From Moringa oleifera (lineage: Eukaryota > Streptophyta > Magnoliopsida > Brassicales > Moringaceae): DNA of 64,000 nucleotides. The stretch lies in NCBI GenBank assembly GCA_021397835.1, contig JAJFZO010000407.1, positions 4,030,001 through 4,094,000 of the forward strand. The letters run 5' to 3'. A program made the position numbers and the translations under genes. Below, one piece after another: positions 36,265 to 49,331 of the stretch (within the stretch, counting starts at the first letter, position 1; each line of letters opens with the position of its first letter). The notes under the pieces were generated by a model. The model was not told the DNA's origin. It searched no databases and was given only the letters and a program-made list of their open reading frames with translations.

Positions 36265-37045
36265 TTACTTAATTTTAAATAAGATTTATATAATAAGTTT
36301 TATTAATATAAAAATTTTACCAACAAAAAATAACATCATGATCTATCAATATTTTTTAAAATATAATATATGCATATATCATGTATTATACAATTAGATT
36401 TCTTAAAAGTTAATATAAAAAATTTTAATCTATTATCATGTTGTAAAAATAGGATACTAGCGAAAATATTTTTGAAAGATATTGGGACAGATTGCATATG
36501 CCTCCGTAGGTTTCACAGCAATTTAATTTGGTGCTACAACTGGTCTTGACATGGTTATTTGTCTCAAACCTATTTTTAATTCCGCAGCTTATTCCAGCTC
36601 GCTGCTTATTTGGAGGGGGAAAGGGCCCTGGCCAGATCTAAATTTTCATGCTCCATTTTAGCTTCATGAAATCAACAAATACCATGAATTAAGTATCACT
36701 TTGTGATGGAGAAGTTGAAGATAAAGTGATAGAATATACCTAAGCATGAGTTCTTTTCACTAGAGGAGAAATTACCCATCAGTTTTTTTTTTTTTTGTTA
36801 CACTTGTTTGCTAAAATTTCAAACATTTATTTGAGTATTTGTTTTTTAATTCTATTTTTAATTATTTATTGATTTTTTATAACTAAAAACTTTTTTGAGG
36901 TAAGACCACCTCGTTGATCCCTTTTTTTTCCTTAACATTCAGCTACAGTGTTCCCATGCTTGCCAGCACTAATTCCTTCCGTAAACAATACAAATTTTGT
37001 CTCAAATACATAATAGAATCCAAGATATATATGAGTGGAACAACT
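36265..37045. repeat. 0.77 kb direct repeat, copy 2
   Basis: Same landmarks as 30,340-31,110, about 5.93 kb downstream in the same orientation. Its end runs into AACTAAGTTTCTTAATTTAC, a short match to the copia-unit tail near 22,695. Confidence 0.65.
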
Positions 37046-38300
37046 AAGTTTCTTAATTTACCTAAGCCTTAAATTTCCTTAAAATTCGGGTTATGAAGGT
37101 TTCAGGTGTGGGGATCTGATATTGACGAGGGCTGTGAGGGAATACTCGTGTAATTGAAGCTCGGTGATGAGTGAGTCTGGCTATGCCCAAGGACATAAGG
37201 ATTGACTTTTGCCAAGATAGTTGGGGAACTTTTGCCGGTTGCTATCTATGAATTGACCAATGCTTGGGGACGTGCAGGGAAAGCGGGGACAATATAAAAG
37301 CAAGGTCATTCGAAGAGAGAGAGAGTTGCGTTTCTGAAGAGCTCTGCTGATGGTCATACCAACATGTCCGCCAACGGTAAATAAACCATAAACCCACTGT
37401 CAGAGCTGGTACTGCTCACAAGCATGAGACTCATAAAATAGATAAAAAGAGAACTGAACCCCTGTTGTTGGATAAAAAAATAGGGTATCGTGAATTTCTG
37501 GAAGAGGATAAAGAAGAACTCTCCCTTAAAAACCTAGAAGAAAGGCAGCGGAGGAGGTGGAGACCATAAAAAGAATGCTTTGTTTCTGTTTGTGCTCTTG
37601 AAGCACTACTGGATGATCCTTCTGTGAAGGAGCATTAGGCCATTCTTCTTTATGCGATGCCAGTTTCGCTTGCGGTTCGACCAACCTGACTTTTCGTCGT
37701 TAATAGTATTGGGGAAGCTTACGTTTTTCCATTAGCTTCTCACTGATGGCGCCAATGTTATCCTCACTGGCATGTGGCCAGCTGAGACTTCTTCTTTCCT
37801 TCTCTGATCCTTTCTTAGTTCTTAGTAGCCAATCTCTTCTGTATGGTTTCAACTCCCTTCTATACTATTGGCTTTCACTCCTTCATTAACACCGTACCTG
37901 CCTCCTTCAAAGACCATGTTTCTTGCCTTTTGTGCCTCCCTTCGTCCTGTGGATGGCCTCCTCTATCCTTTCATTCAGACGTACTCAGGTTCGTGCTTAG
38001 GCCATTTTTTTCCACAGGTACAAGCTGGTTCGATGGTTTTGGGTTAGTTTTGATTCTTGTGGGTCGGTCAGGTTGCATAGCCATTAGGTTGAATTATATA
38101 TCTTTGTCGGCCTTATATGAATCGTTTAAAATCCGTTATATATATATATATATATATATATGCTTATATCCTCGAATACGTAACAGACTACATTCGAAAA
38201 ACCCAATAAATTTGTTTATGAGTCAAGCTTGAATGGTCAGTTCACGAACCTGAGCAATCCAATTCGACCCATTGTCAACCATGAGCCTTCATGCGGATCA
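37046..38300 (+). pseudogene. Gene-like remnant with TATA box, unrecognised
   Basis: TATAAAAG at 37,293-37,300 is followed at 37,374 by an ATG whose 13-bp exon (Met-Ser-Ala-Asn plus one base) ends at a donor-like CG|GTAAAT. Downstream, GC-richer stretches have coding character in changing frames: YREFLEEDKEELSLKNLEER near 37,485-37,560, and CALEALLDDPSVKEH near 37,595-37,640, ending in a stop. Another open frame occupies 37,843-38,232. No continuous gene can be assembled and the family is not recognised. Confidence 0.3.
38136..38162. repeat. (AT)n microsatellite
   Basis: About 12 uninterrupted TA units. Confidence 0.9.
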
Positions 38301-39340
38301 CTTGTCACTTGTTCTTCAAATAGATAGGATCATTTCAACCCACTCAAAAACTGGACAAACTTAATTTTTGCTTTATAATCGCCGGACCCAATATCATGAG
38401 CTTCATAATGTTGGACCCATCTACTGCATACCATAATTTATTATATTTCTAGATTTATGTCAACATAGAAAAAAAAATTAATGCTTGTAGTAAAATCTCG
38501 ATCTTTCTCCATTTGTGATAAGCTCTTATTACACGTATAAATTATAATATGCAATTTATTTTATTTTTGGTTAATTCTTGATACTAAATCTAGAAGGAAT
38601 TTTTCCATTAAATTTATTTCCTAATTAAAATATACAATTCTAAGAATTACTAAGAAAACTGATAAATATTATACAAAAAAAATCTTTCATTATATTTATG
38701 GTTATAAGCCTATATTTAACAAAATGGAGCATTTGCTGATTTTATTTTTTTAAATTTTTTTGAGAATATAAAAAAGGTTAACACTATAATTTACTATGTG
38801 TTAACAAAAATCAAATCATCATTTTTTTTTCTTACTCGTATATATGCTCATACTTATCGATCATAATATGTCTTTGTTACATTTTTATTATCAAATTTAA
38901 CTATTGGATCTTAATTCTAATAATTCTTTTTGGTATTCTATTTCCTTATTGTACTGAAATTTTGAATGAAAAATAATATTTCACGAAATAGAATTTACTA
39001 AAATGAATTGTTATTTCCGGAGTAATTTTGGAGTAGAAAACTTCAATTAAGTCTGTCTTAATTATTTCTTCAAACTCATCTACAAATAAATATATAAGGA
39101 TTAAGAAACATATTATTTCTTCAATTGTTCTCTTCAGAGTAATTTATTCTCTTTGTTTTAATTATGATTTAGGCATTTAATTGGGCATCTCTCAGTTGAA
39201 TGCCAAAGAGGTATGCTCACTTGTAAAACCAAATACAATTAACTTCTGCAATAGTTTTCAGGTATGCAACTTCAATGATCTTATTACTATGGAAAGAATA
39301 GCTCTATATCAGTTTTTTCACCGAGAAGAAAGAAAAAAGA
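38300..39340. other. AT-rich intergenic DNA 3' of ascorbate oxidase
   Basis: No gene or repeat recognised. The last 150 bases probably hold the 3' UTR of the ascorbate oxidase gene. Confidence 0.4.
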
Positions 39341-41568
39341 CTATGGAGCATTGAAGCCTTTAGTTTCACCACAGCCCATGATAGATGAAGGCAACTCTCC
39401 AACCATGTCGATCCCTTCTTCAAATACCACTCCCATACCCATGAAGAAATGAGACTCAATATGGCAATGAAAAGCCCAGACGCCAGGGTTGTCTGCACGA
39501 AACCTCAAAGCAGTCCATCCATAAGGATGAAGAGGCACCGTGTTCTTCATTATCGGATTCACAAGATTGTACATTCTGGGATCCTTCTTCATGTCAAACT
39601 TACCTTTTCCATATCCAAGCACCCAGAAATCATGGCCGTGAAGGTGCCATGGATGTGTCTCGCTGTTGTTCATAGTCATGGTGTTAGCGTTCTGGAGTAT
39701 GATATCCACCGTGGAGTTGAACCTTAACCTGTAAAGGCCATTGCTGGAAGTAGCGTTTACGTTTTTCGCAACGCTGAATATATCATAGTTTTTGAAGTCG
39801 TAACTCTCTGGAGGAGGAGCTTGATTAAAGGCATGGAGTAAAGTATGCTTCAGGGCTATCAGATAAGGCGTGTGAGGGAAAGAGAACGAGACGTTGTTCA
39901 GCGACCATTTGAAGAAACCATTAATCTTGTTTTGTGTGTTGAGAAGAACAATCACTCTATCAGAAGTCCGAGGAGGCCTGTGAATGAACCCTTTACGAGC
40001 CTTGATCGCGAGACTCTGCGCTATACGTGACTTCTCATCATCCCAAAGAGGGCCTGCCGGAGGGATCGTCGGAGGGGATTTTCTGGGATGATTAGGATAG
40101 TAATTGAAGATGGCTAAGCCAATCGGGGTAGCAGGTCGACGACTAACTACGCTAATAGTGGCCCAGTAGTTTCTTGAAGGGACTTGATCAGCTCTTACGA
40201 GAACGGAGTATGTCTCGCCGGAATATATATACAGATTCTTCACAACAAAAGGATCCACGTAGTGACCATCTGCTTCAACAACAGTCATACTATGGCCCTG
40301 CGTGAAAAGTTTAATGTCTGAGTATTCATAGAAATGCTAAGCACATAGTGATAAATCATGAACAACGCATTAATTACCTCTATTTGGAAGCTAAGCGCTG
40401 AGAGAGAAGCCAAGCTACCAATTCTCAGTCGATATGTTTTTCCGGGAATAACAGTCAATGTGAAGGGAGAGCACTCGGGATTCGATGCATTACAGATACC
40501 GGCGTCCAGTGTTGGAGTCGTCAAAAGAGAACAATTGAACTTTCCTCTCCCATTTATAAGGAGTGACTGCAAGTTCATCAGAAGGAACAAGAGAATAAAT
40601 TATCTGATGATCAAGTCCTGGATGAAATTCTGGTTATGTAGTGATTCGAAGTGAGCATTCACCTGAGGCTCCCCAACGAAGACGAAGGGAATGGAAGACA
40701 GGCCAGTGGCTTGTTCGTAAGTGCTCTTATGGTACCAATCACTTAGAATAATGTTTCTATCGTAATCATACTTGAAAGGCTCATAAACTCCATGAGGAAG
40801 TGAAACGATGATCGATCCGTATAACCCAGCTTCTCTTTGCATTCCGTAGTGCCCATGATACAAGTATGTCCCAGGCTACATAAATAAAGAAGGCAAGAAA
40901 CAATGACTATAAATCTTTGACATTGTTAACACTCAAAATCATGGACAGATATCTATCAAAATTTTTAAGAATTTATCTGTTTCGACCATAGTCTTACAGT
41001 AAGACATGTCCAAAATGTGACTATAATAAGCATCAAGATTACTATACCTTTATAGAGCACAAAAACAATATGAATCTTGCAGGACACTTACTCTATCGAC
41101 GACGAACTTGTAGATGAAGGTGTCGCCAGGCAAAATGGGGCACTGAGTCACCCCTTCCGTTCCATCACTCCAGGGTGTTCCAATCTACATTCATATGTCA
41201 TTCATAGAAAATCAAATACCTACGACGCTATTGTTCAACACAAATGCTCGAAGATGTAAGAAGATACTACGCACCTGACGGATGCCATGCCAGTGGATAG
41301 CGACGTTCTCAGTCAACAAGCTGTTCTTGAGCTCAACTATAATGGTGTCACCTTGCTGTGCAAAAATCGTTGGCCCTGGTGTCCTCCCATTGATGGACAT
41401 GGAAAGCTTCTTGAAGCAATCAAGAGACTTGTATTCATACTTCACCTCCCACTTGTAGTGACGAATCCGAGCTTCAACGTTGAAGGCACTGAACCAAGAA
41501 ATGAAGAGACTTAAAGCCAGCAACTTCACTAAATTCCCTCTCCATCCTAAAAGCTCCTCCATTTTCAA
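39341..41568 (-). CDS. L-ascorbate oxidase (581 aa), five exons
   Basis: Secreted multicopper oxidase that oxidises ascorbate in the apoplast and reduces oxygen to water. Exons on the minus strand are 41568-41275 (98 codons), 41184-41092 (31), 40875-40663 (71), 40566-40378 (63) and 40297-39341 (318 plus stop). All junctions are phase 0 with GT-AG ends. The N-terminal 33 residues form a signal peptide ending near NVEA. Copper ligands are visible as HWHG (92-95), YHGHYG (135-140), HPWHLHGH (478-485) and [12 protein letters not shown] (540-551), the full type 1, 2 and 3 set. The total matches the usual 550-590 aa of the family, so the gene looks complete and functional. A second Met at codon 3 could also serve as start. 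Related laccase and SKU5 families are less likely: spacing and the MGM axial residues fit ascorbate oxidase, and SKU5-type proteins lack the copper ligands. Confidence 0.9.
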
Positions 41569-41631
41569 GTTTTTAAAGCTGGTAGAGAATTGGAAACTGT
41601 AAGTTGTGGTTCAAGTGTTGTCTGGTTGTAG

Positions 41632-41640
41632 TTATATAGT
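41632..41640 (-). promoter_or_regulatory. TATA box of ascorbate oxidase
   Basis: CTATATAAC on the minus strand, 64 bases before the ATG. Confidence 0.65.
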
Positions 41641-43680
41641 CGGGGATTTTTCAGAAAACACGAGGCGGCCACCTAATGCTAAAGTTGTCTTACTAATATT
41701 GAATCAAGAAAATGGTGTGCGAAGCTTGTGGAGCACATGTTACTTCTGGCTGGAAATGAGTACCAAAACATAAAGTAGAACAAAAGCTAGAACAAAAGGT
41801 ATGCTAATTAATTCTTTGATATGCCATAATGCGGCCATTAAAGTTGGAATATTCTGACTTAGTGAAGACGCTGGCTGCCCAGTGATGATTGTGCCCAGTA
41901 AAGCATTGGGTTAAACGTGTTTGGTTGGCAAGAAAATCAATCATCACATCGCTTTACTTTCTTGAATAATCTCACTATCCACCAAGCCCCACAACCCAAA
42001 GCCGAGAAAATGGAAAATTAAGTCAGAATGACGCCTCCTTGATTTAACAATTACAGAAGGCATATACGTGCCATCATCTAAATTCTGACTAATGTTTTTA
42101 ATTTTACAATCCTCGGTAACACAAGCACCATTATATTATTTATTGTCTCCGGCATCAATATGGAACAAGTACTGTTTATTATGGAAAGCTAACAGAAAAA
42201 AATTTCCCCTAATATTTCATTGCTCGTAATTCCACAATAATTATCCTATATTAAGACACAGACGTGTCTTCTTCATGTGCAATCGTGCATCCTCACATGT
42301 GACAACAGAAAATAAATCTTTTACGTGGATCCTCCTACATCAGTTATGTCTGAAAACATTGATATTATGTGTCTTTTAATCGAAGAGGACTAGATAACAT
42401 CACTTATGTCAGAATAAATTGATACTTTGTGTGTTGTGCAAGACGAGGAAAACATTCTCATCCCAACATTTCATGAGGTAGTTGATTTTGATTCCATGAT
42501 GAGCTGGTTATGAGATTTTGAGGCGTATTATGGTGATTGATTAAGTTCCTTTCTTAAATCGTACACTATTAAAAAGCATATTATAAACAAAAAAACCTTT
42601 AGTGAAATTATTTTTATTCATATAACTTATTAAATTAGATTAATTAAATCTCCGATCAAAATTAATAAATTTGACTCTTTTGATGGAATATCATTTCATT
42701 CAGATTAATTGAACAAACCATTTTTTTAGATTTAATCAATGGATTAATCTATTTAAACCAATTAATTAAATGGATCACATTTGAGCTGATCCTATTGCAT
42801 CATTAAATAGACGAAACTCATAATATATATTCTAACTGAATAAATGGAAGATAAATAAAAGGTGATCAATTCCATGATACTGTACAGCAACCAACAAGCC
42901 TAGAGGTCTTTTTAGAAGGGAAAAAATAATGAAAGAATAAGTTGAATAAGTTAAATCTTTCACTGCAGACATGCAGAGAAGTGAACTCAAATGACACTGA
43001 ACCTTGTTTCCATGAAGTCTTCCATTTCTACTCAACAGAATCCCATCAGTAATGGAGAAGTTCTAAAATTGACAAGGAGTTGCCAGGTATATGGCCAATA
43101 TCCGAACTGCACTCCATCATTATAATGGCTGCCACAGTTATCATCATCGTACACAGATGTTCCAACACAAAGCAAATCGTTATCTCTATATCATTACAAG
43201 TTATTGCTGCTTCCTTTGGTGTTTGTGCCTTTTATATCACCCTAGCTATTAAATTACCAGGACTTCAATGAGCTTTCTTAACCAATCTGTTCAGATTTAG
43301 AATTTCTAATGTAACATAAAGTTTGTATCGAATTCATTTGAATGCTTATTTTGGTTTCTTTAATTATGGTTTTGGCATGCAATTGAAGAACATGCAGTTA
43401 AAATTGATGAGAAAGTTAGCATATCCATTTATATTAACTTATTGGTCATATAAGATGTACAAAATGAAAAGGACAGAGATATTAATTCAACAGTCTATAA
43501 CAGATAGCTTTAAAGACGTGAAAGTTCTTGGCCAAAGCATTATAGTACTTTAATCTTGCTTCAGGTTTGCCTTTGATGATGGAATTAAAATAGTTAAATA
43601 ATCAAGATTAACAACTCACAACAAGAAGATTTATAGCTAGTGATTCCCTTGTAAAGCCTATGTCCACTTTAAGATCCCTT
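41641..43680. other. Ascorbate oxidase upstream DNA and intergenic spacer
   Basis: Contains no recognisable gene. Short frames at 43,080-43,271 and 43,323-43,553 have hydrophobic but low-information translations. Confidence 0.4.
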
Positions 43681-43689
43681 TTTTTGGAT

Positions 43690-46500
43690 CTGCAGGCTAT
43701 GGAAGCTTCAAAAGGTGTACCTCATGAAGGTGTCTGGTTTCTAGATTACGATATGAACATGGGTGTAGAATATCAAGGAAATGCCAGAGTTCAAATGGGT
43801 AATTAATGGAACGTATTTCTTGATTTTTCATTTTGGTTGATCACTTGTTTTTTCACAGCATACTCCAAAATACTTCCATTTGAAAATTTTGTTGCATATC
43901 CCAAATATAACAAAAAAATCGTATAATAGTTTCTCAATTTTCAAAAGACAATAATGTTTATTTTGAATTTCCTTCCAGTTTTTGTTTTGTCAAGGATGTG
44001 GATTGGGGAATACAATTTTGCTTCAGGGCAAGCTTAGAAACAAGGGTCTCTATGAGATCAATCTTACCTTGGTCCAAGGTCTTTCAGAATCAACTCAACA
44101 AAGACCGAGTCTAGTCATTTAGTCTCCCTTCTAGTCCAAACATCCACTACATCAGTTGGAAGTTTGAATGCCTTGACAAACAGAAATAGTTCATGTTCGG
44201 ATCAAACCTTTTAATTCCAGTGCTTTCCTTCATAAGAAGTCAAGTTTAAATACTTTGCCTTTATGGCATGCTTATAAGCTTGGACATCCAACTTATCAAG
44301 TTTTAAAAAGTGCTTCATCTAATAGCAATTTGAGAGTTTCCGATCATAATGCATTTCTCATTATGCATGTCATGCTTGTCAACTTGATAAAGGGCATCAA
44401 TTACCCTTTAATTTCCTTGTCTAAAACAGAATACATGCACAGCAGCCCTCCAATTAGGTCGTTCTATTATACAAGGATTTGTTTGCTCAAAAACAAATTA
44501 GATATCTTTCAAAGTTTTTACCTTTTCAAAACCCAAGTTGAATTGCTATTAAATACCAAATTTCTTAAACTAAGATCTGACTGGAGAGGGGCATACCAAG
44601 CACTGGAAACCATTCTGTAAAATGTTGGAATTATCTATGAAGTATCATGTCCACATACATATTTACAAAATGGGGTAGCAGAATGCAAAAACAGGCATAT
44701 TTTTTCCTATGGCATGTCTCTTTTAGCCCATGCTTCAGTTCCCATTAAGTACTGGGATGAAGCTTTCCTAAGCAGTACCTATTCAATCAATAGATTGTCT
44801 ACTTGTTTTGCAAAAAAAAAAAAGTCCTCTTCAATTTATTTTGATAGATCAAACCCAATTACTCAGATCTAAGGATCTTTGGTTGCACTTATTATGCTAT
44901 ACTTAATTAGACCCTACAACAAACACAAACTGTATGTAGTTTCAATCCAAGGCTTGAACCTTCATGGGATATAGTCAACAACATAAAAGTTATAAATGTT
45001 TGTCTCCAGAAGGCATGCAGAATGTACATCTCTAGGCATATCGGTTTTTAGGAAACCATCTTCCCTTTCTCAAAACACCAATCTAGCATTTCTTCTATAT
45101 TAGTTGATAAGTCTCCATCTCTAACACCCAGTCGTGTAGTTTTCAGTTCTCTTCTGGCAGTTTCTAATTCTCCTACTGCAGTTTCTAGTTTCCCTCTTGC
45201 AGTTTCTTGTTTTCCTCCTGCATGGCTACTCCTCTTTTTGCACAATCTACTCAATCACCCCGATCTAACACCATGGAGAATCTAGCCATAGAGAGTCTTA
45301 TGCACCAATGCTTACTATTTGGTTCTTCTTCACCTTCTTAATCCATACATTTTCCTCCTGCACAAACACTTGCACCCATTCCTATGCGTCATGGTGATGA
45401 ATTATCCATGAACCACCATGACAAAAAAACTTGCAACCTCGCCATCCCATGGTAACAAGGGCAAAGGCAAGTATAATCGAAAGAAACACTACATTTTCTC
45501 CTACAGCATCTACAGATACAGAAGAAGAGCCTTATTCTATCAAAGTTGCACTAAATAGTCCTCAGTGGAGGCAAGCAATGCAAGGTGAAACCCAAGCCTT
45601 GTTATAACAAGATCTGGTCTCTTGTACGGTATCCTGTAGACAGCTGAAAGGTTGTAGGTTGCAAATGGGTGTTCAAGATAACAAGGTCAGGTTGGTCGTC
45701 AAAGGATATCACAAGCAACCCAGCTTTGATTTGCAGAAGAGTTTTAGTCACTGTGAAGCATGTCAGAGTGACAATAGTGCTTATCATTGTTCTCTCCACA
45801 AATTGATCTATTAGACCCAAAAGTTGGTCCATTAGATGTTAATAATTCTTTCCTGCATGGTTTTCTTGATAAGGAAGTCCTCATGGAACAACTTCCTGGT
45901 TTTGAACAAGGCTCTCCTAACTCAGTTTGTGCACTTCATAAAGTACTTATGGACTCAAACAAGCTCCTCGTGCATGGTTTGATAGGTTAAAGTCTGCTTT
46001 AATTCAAGAAGGTTTTCAGTCCTCTTTAGCATATACTTATCTCTTTTTTAGATAAACATTTTAGTCAGTCATCTACATTATTTTAGTTTATGTGGATGAC
46101 GTAGTCATCACATGCAGTAACGATGCAAAAATTAAACTCTTAATCTCTCGTTACATAAGAATGTTGCTCTCAAGGACCCAGGTTCATTCAGTTTCTTCCT
46201 GCACATTTAGGCTCAACCAGAAAAGGCAAAAGTGTTGAATGCCAAATCTATCTCCACCCCTATCTCAAGATCGTCCACAGAAGCTAATTAAGTTCAGAAA
46301 TCAACTTGGCCAATGCAACCTCAGATTATTTAGATTAAAAGTCTTTTGAAAGAATTAAGAATCAAGCAGTCCAAGATATACATATATACCTCTCATCTTA
46401 TGTGACAAATTGAGCACAGTAGCTTTATCTGCTAATCCAGTTATGAATTCCAGAATAAAATATTTGAACTTGACCTCTAATTCATTAGAGAAAATGTCAT
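43690..46500 (+). mobile_element. Degenerate Ty1/copia pol remnant, unrelated copy
   Basis: A pre-integrase stretch lies near 44,240-44,400 (LPLWHAYKLGHPTYQVLKSA, then CHACQLDKGHQLPF in a shifted frame). Integrase pieces lie near 44,630-44,800 (QNGVAECKNRHI, then SVPIKYWDEAF), and reverse-transcriptase pieces near 45,530-46,010 (SPQWRQAMQGETQAL, VKGYHKQPSFDL, LDVNNSFLHGFLDKEVLMEQ). RNase-H-like traces follow to about 46,450. Stops and shifts are frequent. The sequence differs clearly from the 2-23 kb copia units, so this is another lineage. Confidence 0.75.
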
Positions 46501-46949
46501 GGCAAAGTTATTAAGTGTATAGAATGTTCCTTCCTTAGGTTAGCTAGGCAACCACCATCTTCACCAAAGCAATGTCATCCATTCATTTTCAGAGGCTATA
46601 AGGAGCAAGTTGAATGATCTGTCAAACACCACATTCAACTGGAGGGAAAGTATAGAAGCATCCCATCAATAATAAAACCTCAAAAGAAAATCACTGATGC
46701 AACAAGTCATGTTTGTATAAAATGGGAAACAGAATTAGTTAAAGAGAACAAATTTTATAGATTTATTTAATGTAGATACAGCTGCTTATACATGTAAGTA
46801 GAGTAACTTGTACAGAACATTATAAAAAAATAGAAGAATCTATTTTCTGCAATCTCCCTCTCTTTCTTTCTCTTTCAACTCAAATCCTGGACAAATGTGG
46901 TGCTAATAGAATTTCATGCTTCATGGGTAATAGATGTTTGTTCTTGTGC

Positions 46950-48195
46950 ATTCTTGCCCGGATAGAATCTGGACTCTAGACGAAATTTGAGGAGCTTACG
47001 GGCAGGGATGGAAACTAAAGAGACAATTGAAGAAGTAATTCAGCAGTGCTCATTTTTTTATCAGCTTAAAGATACTATGGACGCTGCTGAGGATGCAACT
47101 GATGAGAACAGGATGTCACCAGCAATGAAAAAATTTGGCCATTCTTGGTGGCTTGTGTCAAAAAGAGGCACCCAATAGTGTGTTATCACTGTTTTGCCCG
47201 TTGCTCACCATATTTAAGTAGCATGGTGTTTTAGTTATGCCTGACTTCTGAAGATGTTTTCGTAATGGCTATCCGAGGATCAGTACTCTATATTTCCTGG
47301 TTTCGTGGCTATGTACAGTGAACCCCTATTCACAATCTAATCGATATGGGCAGAACCAAGGGAAAAATGAAAAAAAAAAAAAGTAAATTTCACCGTGAAA
47401 AAAGCATTGGAACTTATTAGTTGAGTCAGTTCTTGACGATGATGAATCATAAGTAGATAGTAGTTTTAACCGATTGGGATTCCAAGTTACTGAGATTCTT
47501 GTTGCATCATTTCGACCACTTGTAGATTCTGATTGCGTTATTTCAACAGGCTGCTCGAAGATGTTTAAGTGAGATTAGCAGTGTGGTGCAACTTTGTGGA
47601 GGAGATTTCTTTTCACGTCGCTTCCACGATGGTTCCCACTTTCGGAGACTCCTAACCACATCCCCATTTCGCAGAAAGCCTAATTTGAAAGACGAGAAAA
47701 CCCTGTTGCAGCTTCCTTACTGAAGCATTCCTGTCTCGTCAGAGGACTCTCTGGCTGAAGCTTCCAGTTTGGAAGTCCAGGTTGCAGTGCTCAACCTGGT
47801 TGCTGATTTGTCCAGGAAAAAAAGGAGTGCTTCAGCATTAGAAGCTGTCCTCAAAAAAGTTAGCCGCCTTGTCATGGGAACAGCTTGCAGTGGTGTTGTT
47901 GGGCTTCGTGATTCATCCGTGAATAAGCCAAGTGGACGCGCATGTATCGACCCCGATCTTATATGGATTCTTTTAGCTGGTGTATACTAGTCTCTGAAGA
48001 AGGACTTGCTCTCTCCTCCGAAGGCAGATAATTACCAGAGATCTCCCAAGTTTTACCTCCACCTTCGTCTCCAAAGTGTTTCCTTTATGTGGAGTATGGA
48101 GGCCAGAGTTGTGCTTTTGATATTTTATTTCCCTTCAGTAGAGACTGTATTTAACAAACTGCATTCACTTGTTTCTTCTGACCAAATGTACGGTT
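46950..48195 (+). pseudogene. Decayed gene fragment resembling the C-terminus of TTI1 (ARM/HEAT protein)
   Basis: A clear coding relic runs from about 47,550 to 48,195. After an acceptor-like ATTTCAACAG it reads AARRCLSEISSVVQLCGGDF, then VQVAVLNLVADLSRKKRSAS, then KVSRLVMGTACSGVVGLRDS, IDPDLIWILLAGVY, LPPPSSPK and SVETVFNKLHSL. The reading changes frame near 47,730 and 48,050 and meets several stops, so the gene is dead. From memory this resembles the end of the plant TTI1-like HEAT-repeat protein, a partner of TELO2 in PIKK kinase maturation. An upstream 63-codon frame at 46,987-47,178 (KKFGHSWWLVSKRGTQ) may belong to the same relic. Because an intron acceptor remains, it looks like a copied genomic fragment rather than a reverse-transcribed one. 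It directly follows the copia relic. Confidence 0.5.
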
Positions 48196-48214
48196 AAATT
48201 ATGCTTATCAATAA

Positions 48215-48244
48215 AAATACCCTTCTCTCTCTCTCTCTCTCTCA
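48215..48244. repeat. (CT)n microsatellite
   Basis: About 12 CT units just after the gene fragment. Confidence 0.85.
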
Positions 48245-48621
48245 TACAGAGACCTCCACTTCAATAAATTTTATATAACTGTGATTTATGCCTAATACTT
48301 TACCAGAGAGAAATCATCTAGAGCTGAAGCCAATGACGAAAAAAATGTGGTTTTATTTCTCAAAGTTGTTAAAGAAGTTGATCTTTATCTTGATAGGAAT
48401 CATATCCGAAAAACAATACGTATAGAAATTTTTGGCATATAAATTTTTCATCTTATATATTTACAGGAATTAACTTTTTCTCTTTCAAATATTATGATTT
48501 CATTACAATGATTTTTGTAAGAAAATAGAAAAAGAGCAAGAGAGAGATGCTTTACAGCAATTGCACTTGTTGCTTGACTACATTTTAAAGTTATTACAAA
48601 GCTTGAGAACAACCCCATAGA

Positions 48622-49131
48622 TCAGATTTTGTTGTTGGCTGAAGCATTTAGCTGCAATCTTGCACAATTGGGTATCCCCATCAGATTTATTTGGCCAGGG
48701 TCCATGGTAGTTAATTTCCATCTGATGGGAAGTATCAGTACGCCAACGGCAAGAAGAGGAAAATGCGGCAGGAGGAAGAGGAAGTGGAGTTTCTTGGTGT
48801 CCATTTTCACTGCTGAAGTGAGATACCAGATGGAGAATTGCAGGCTATTCTTCCTCCCGTGAACTCACTTCCACAGTTACTTGTATTCCCACATCAATAA
48901 CACCATCACCTCTTTCTTCTGCAGCCTACTCTTCCCTGCAAATCAGAGCAGCAGGGAAGAAGTACCTGGTACATCACTGATGCGATTTTGGAGCCTCCTA
49001 AAGGCACCATGATGCCTCCTTTCAGAGGAGGACTTCATAGGACTACTTTTCATGGAAATGAAACCACAATGACAATTCACTGCAGTACTTAAAGTTGGGA
49101 AGGTAGATGACAGAATTTGAGAAAAACCCAT
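48622..49131 (-). CDS. Possible small two-exon gene, unknown function
   Basis: A minus-strand TATATATGCC box lies near 49,236-49,246. The frame from 49,131 (MGFSQILSSTFPTLS...) is 62 codons and carries a basic stretch, SSERRHHGAFRRLQNRI. Its donor-like CCAG|GTACTT near 48,965 would join, with an acceptor TTCAG near 48,818, to a frame containing MDTKKLHFLFLLPHFPLL, keeping phase. A different start (34 codons) competes in another frame. No family recognised. I rate this as a weak gene candidate. Confidence 0.25.
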
Positions 49132-49331
49132 TCATTGAAAGCTTCATAAGATTGTGAAGAATAGCAAAAATGGGAGAGAGGAGAATATGTAGGAAGGCAA
49201 TGCAGGTTGAGGAAGAAGGGCTCAGGAACTAGGGCATATATAGAGGGTGACAGGTTGCAGTAAGACTTTACAATTGGAAGATAAGAACAACACCAACAAC
49301 CAGAATAGGAAAGATATCTCAAGATTGCATC

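Noticed and set aside
39449..40654. Plus-strand frames of 60-98 codons inside ascorbate oxidase
   Set aside because: Shadows of the well-supported minus-strand exons.
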